A stretch of DNA of 7,560 nucleotides from Faecalibacterium prausnitzii (lineage in GTDB: Bacteria; Bacillota; Clostridia; Oscillospirales; Ruminococcaceae): positions 1-7,560 of the forward strand of contig DCCL01000113.1 of NCBI GenBank assembly GCA_002313795.1, read 5' to 3'. Positions 6,366-7,560 of the stretch are shown here, one piece after another. A program made the position numbers and the translations under genes. The notes under the pieces were generated by a model. It ran no database searches. It had not been told where the DNA came from and worked only from the letters and a program-made list of their open reading frames with translations. Numbering within the stretch: the first letter of the stretch is position 1; each line of letters starts with the position of its first letter.

Positions 6366-6439
6366 TGCGACCGGGAGGATTCGAACCTCTGGCCTTCCGG
6401 GTCGGAGCCGAACGCTCTATCCAGCTGAGCTACGATCGC
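6366..6439 (-). tRNA. tRNA-Arg (anticodon CCG)
   Basis: A complete 74-nt cloverleaf reads on the minus strand. The acceptor stem GCGATCG pairs with CGGTCGC (one U-G pair) with discriminator A. The D arm is GCTC-AGCTGGATA-GAGC. The anticodon stem TTCGG/CCGGA encloses loop CTCCGAC, giving anticodon CCG, which reads the arginine codon CGG. The variable loop is AGGCC. The T arm AGAGG-TTCGAAT-CCTCC has an A-C mismatch at its outermost pair (49-65). CCA is not encoded; the sequence continues TGAAA, so CCA must be added after processing. Own promoter and terminator flank it. Confidence 0.97.
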
Positions 6440-6470
6440 ACATTATCATACTGGGGAACCAGTACAATAC

Positions 6471-6499
6471 AGTATAGCACAGTCGTGCCGAAAATGCAA
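6471..6499 (-). promoter_or_regulatory. Promoter of tRNA-Arg(CCG)
   Basis: On the minus strand TTGCAT (complement of 6494-6499) and TATACT (complement of 6471-6476) are exactly 17 bp apart. Transcription should start near 6464, leaving about 25 nt to be removed by RNase P. The -35 box lies 10 bp past the coaX stop codon. Confidence 0.8.
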
Positions 6500-6509
6500 A
6501 CGAAATTCG

Positions 6510-7286
6510 TCAGCTCTTCCGATTCCGCAGCCAGATGCGGTAAAGACCATCGGTGATGAGGGTCTCACGGTAGTGGATGTGGGTGTGGCAGGCCTCCCGG
6601 ATGGCCCGGGGCAGATTGCCGGTGGCGTAGAATTTGGTGTGGGGGCCGAGCTCGGCACAGAAACGGTCGGCCAGTCCATCCAGCATCCCGGCGGTGCCCA
6701 GGACGAAACCGTTCTGCAGGCAGGCAGCCGTATTCTTGCCCAATACCGAGGCTGGTGCCGGTGAGGAGAGGTCGATCTGCGGAAGCTGTGCAGTGTTCTG
6801 TACCAGCGCTGCCAGAGAGAGCTGGGGGCCGGGCAGGATGACGCCGCCCACCAGTTCCTGCTTTTCGTTGACCGCCATCAGGGAGATGGCAGTGTCTGCC
6901 GAGATGACCACCAGCGGCCCGGGGCCTTCGGCCAGTGCGGCCACTGTTCCACAGAGAAGTTCTGCACCCAGCTGGGCGGGATTATCCAGTCGGAGCCGGA
7001 TGCCGCTTTTCAGCCCCGGCCCCACCGTCAGGATACGCACAGGGCAAAGCATCTGCAGTGCGGCCAGCACCCGGCCCGTCAGAGCAGGCACCACGCTGCC
7101 GAGAATGCCGCCTTCGATCTGCTCCGGAGCTGCGCCATGAAGCGAAAGCAGGTTCAGCAGCCGCAGGGCGTATTCGTCCACCGTAGCTGCCGGGTCGGTG
7201 TGCAGTCGCCCGCAGAATTTCAGGGCATCGTGTTCGTATCCACCGATAGTGATGTGGGTGTTACCGAGATTGACGGTAAGGGTCAT
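6510..7286 (-). CDS. coaX: Type III pantothenate kinase-like protein (CoaX family), divergent active site
   Basis: At 258 residues this has the normal CoaX length. The family phosphorylates pantothenate, the first step of coenzyme A synthesis, in the cytoplasm with an ASKHA fold. Family features retained are the N-terminal GNTHITIG (8-15), GSVVPALT (63-70), GGVILPGPQLSLAAL (147-161), LPQIDLSSP...VLGKNTAACLQNG (168-193), DGLADR (203-208) and ATGNLP (221-226). However, the acidic positions are altered: Asn6 instead of Asp in the first DxGNT motif, GAEL (108-111) instead of GADR, and SADTA (129-133) where DxGTA is usual. It may be a divergent but working kinase of this lineage, or a CoaX relative with another role. 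ATG (complement of 7284-7286) follows GGAGGAG by 8 nt. No terminator separates it from the tRNA downstream. Family assignment is strong; enzymatic activity is uncertain. Confidence 0.85.
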   Translation of the reverse strand: MTLTVNLGNTHITIGGYEHDALKFCGRLHTDPAATVDEYALRLLNLLSLHGAAPEQIEGGILGSVVPALTGRVLAALQMLCPVRILTVGPGLKSGIRLRLDNPAQLGAELLCGTVAALAEGPGPLVVISADTAISLMAVNEKQELVGGVILPGPQLSLAALVQNTAQLPQIDLSSPAPASVLGKNTAACLQNGFVLGTAGMLDGLADRFCAELGPHTKFYATGNLPRAIREACHTHIHYRETLITDGLYRIWLRNRKS

Positions 7287-7322
7287 GAGGGTGTCTCCTC
7301 CGTTGCTATATAATGTATATAT

Positions 7323-7351
7323 AATATAACACTCTCTTTATGGCAATTCAA
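7323..7351 (-). promoter_or_regulatory. Promoter of coaX
   Basis: On the minus strand TTGAAT (complement of 7346-7351) and TATATT (complement of 7323-7328) are 17 bp apart. Downstream lies a run of TA repeats (7307-7328) offering further possible -10 boxes, so the exact start is uncertain. The leader is about 30 nt and carries the GGAGGAG ribosome site. Confidence 0.65.
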
Positions 7352-7385
7352 CTTTTTGATGTGCTGGATCGCATATCGCGCAGAC

Positions 7386-7496
7386 TTCTTGATTTGCAAT
7401 AAATGCAGACTCCCCTTGCCAAGGGGAGTCGCTGCGGCCGTGGCCGCAGCGGAGGGGTAAGAGCCTGCCGGAAGATGAATTTTGACAAATCAAGAA
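7386..7496. repeat. 111-bp palindromic element with 11-bp terminal inverted repeats
   Basis: TTCTTGATTTG (7386-7396) and CAAATCAAGAA (7486-7496) are perfect 11-bp inverted repeats enclosing two GC-rich hairpins. The element lies in a gap between divergent promoters, where no known transcript needs a terminator. Its layout is like a small non-autonomous (MITE- or REP-like) element. I see no convincing target-site duplication, and the terminal repeats are AT-rich, so this may be a hairpin repeat with coincidental flanks. Confidence 0.45.
7408..7451. repeat. Tandem GC-rich hairpins, probable interspersed repeat
   Basis: Two perfect hairpins abut and share one base. GACTCCCCTT (7408-7417) pairs with AAGGGGAGTC (7421-7430) around a 3-nt loop, and CGCTGCGGCC (7430-7439) pairs with GGCCGCAGCG (7442-7451) around GT. 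The CTCCCCTTGCCAAGGGGAG core followed by a second hairpin and GGAGGGGT resembles an abundant intergenic repeat I recall from gut Oscillospiraceae genomes. That identification is from memory, not from a search. Confidence 0.65.
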
Positions 7497-7524
7497 AAAA
7501 CTTGAAAAAATCCGCAAAAAAGTG

Positions 7525-7553
7525 TTGACAGAAAGGTGGGGATATGGTATTAT
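7525..7553 (+). promoter_or_regulatory. Strong promoter for a gene beyond the right edge
   Basis: A consensus TTGACA (7525-7530) and TATTAT (7548-7553) are 17 bp apart, with TGG just before the -10 (extended -10 motif) and A-rich DNA upstream (7491-7520) that could act as an UP element. Transcription would start near 7560. The gene it serves is not in the window. Confidence 0.75.
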
Positions 7554-7560
7554 ACTTGAG

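Noticed and set aside
6500..6511. Terminator for coaX from the palindrome ACGAAATTCGT
   Set aside because: The stem is only five AT-rich base pairs with a one-base centre and no T tract. It is not a credible terminator.

Overview
The window looks like chromosomal DNA of a gut Firmicute of the Faecalibacterium / Gemmiger / Subdoligranulum type (Oscillospiraceae). This is inferred from GC-rich coding sequence, short AT-rich promoters with TTGxxx-17-TATxxT spacing, strong GGAGG ribosome sites, a tRNA without encoded CCA, and a double-hairpin intergenic repeat of a kind I recall from these genomes. I cannot fix the species from sequence alone. I see no phage, IS transposase, CRISPR or defence locus. 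Most of the window is ordinary housekeeping and transport content.

Layout. Positions 1-68 hold the first codons of a minus-strand family II (Mn-dependent) inorganic pyrophosphatase. The next 304 bases carry two divergent promoters and several inverted repeats. On the plus strand follow a MATE efflux transporter (373-1731), an unrecognised two-helix membrane protein close behind it (1807-2823) that ends in a terminator, a small secreted lipoprotein of unknown function with its own promoter and terminator (3041-3652), and an aldo/keto reductase fused to a two-cluster ferredoxin domain (3780-4805). A strong hairpin (4819-4856) separates this from the minus-strand right half: a second MATE transporter of a different subfamily (6233-4866), a tRNA-Arg(CCG) with promoter and terminator (6439-6366), and a type III pantothenate kinase-like gene, coaX (7286-6510). 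The last 270 bases hold the coaX promoter, a 111-bp nested palindromic element and a strong plus-strand promoter aimed at a gene beyond the window.

How the genes relate. Most are single-gene units, each with its own promoter and terminator. The likely exceptions are the first MATE gene with the membrane protein behind it (75-bp gap, no terminator), and coaX with the tRNA (no terminator between them). The observations most worth a second look are the CoaX-like protein, whose three acidic active-site positions are all changed, the palindromic element at 7386-7496 with 11-bp terminal inverted repeats, and a perfect 12-bp palindrome placed like an operator at the start of the first MATE transcript.
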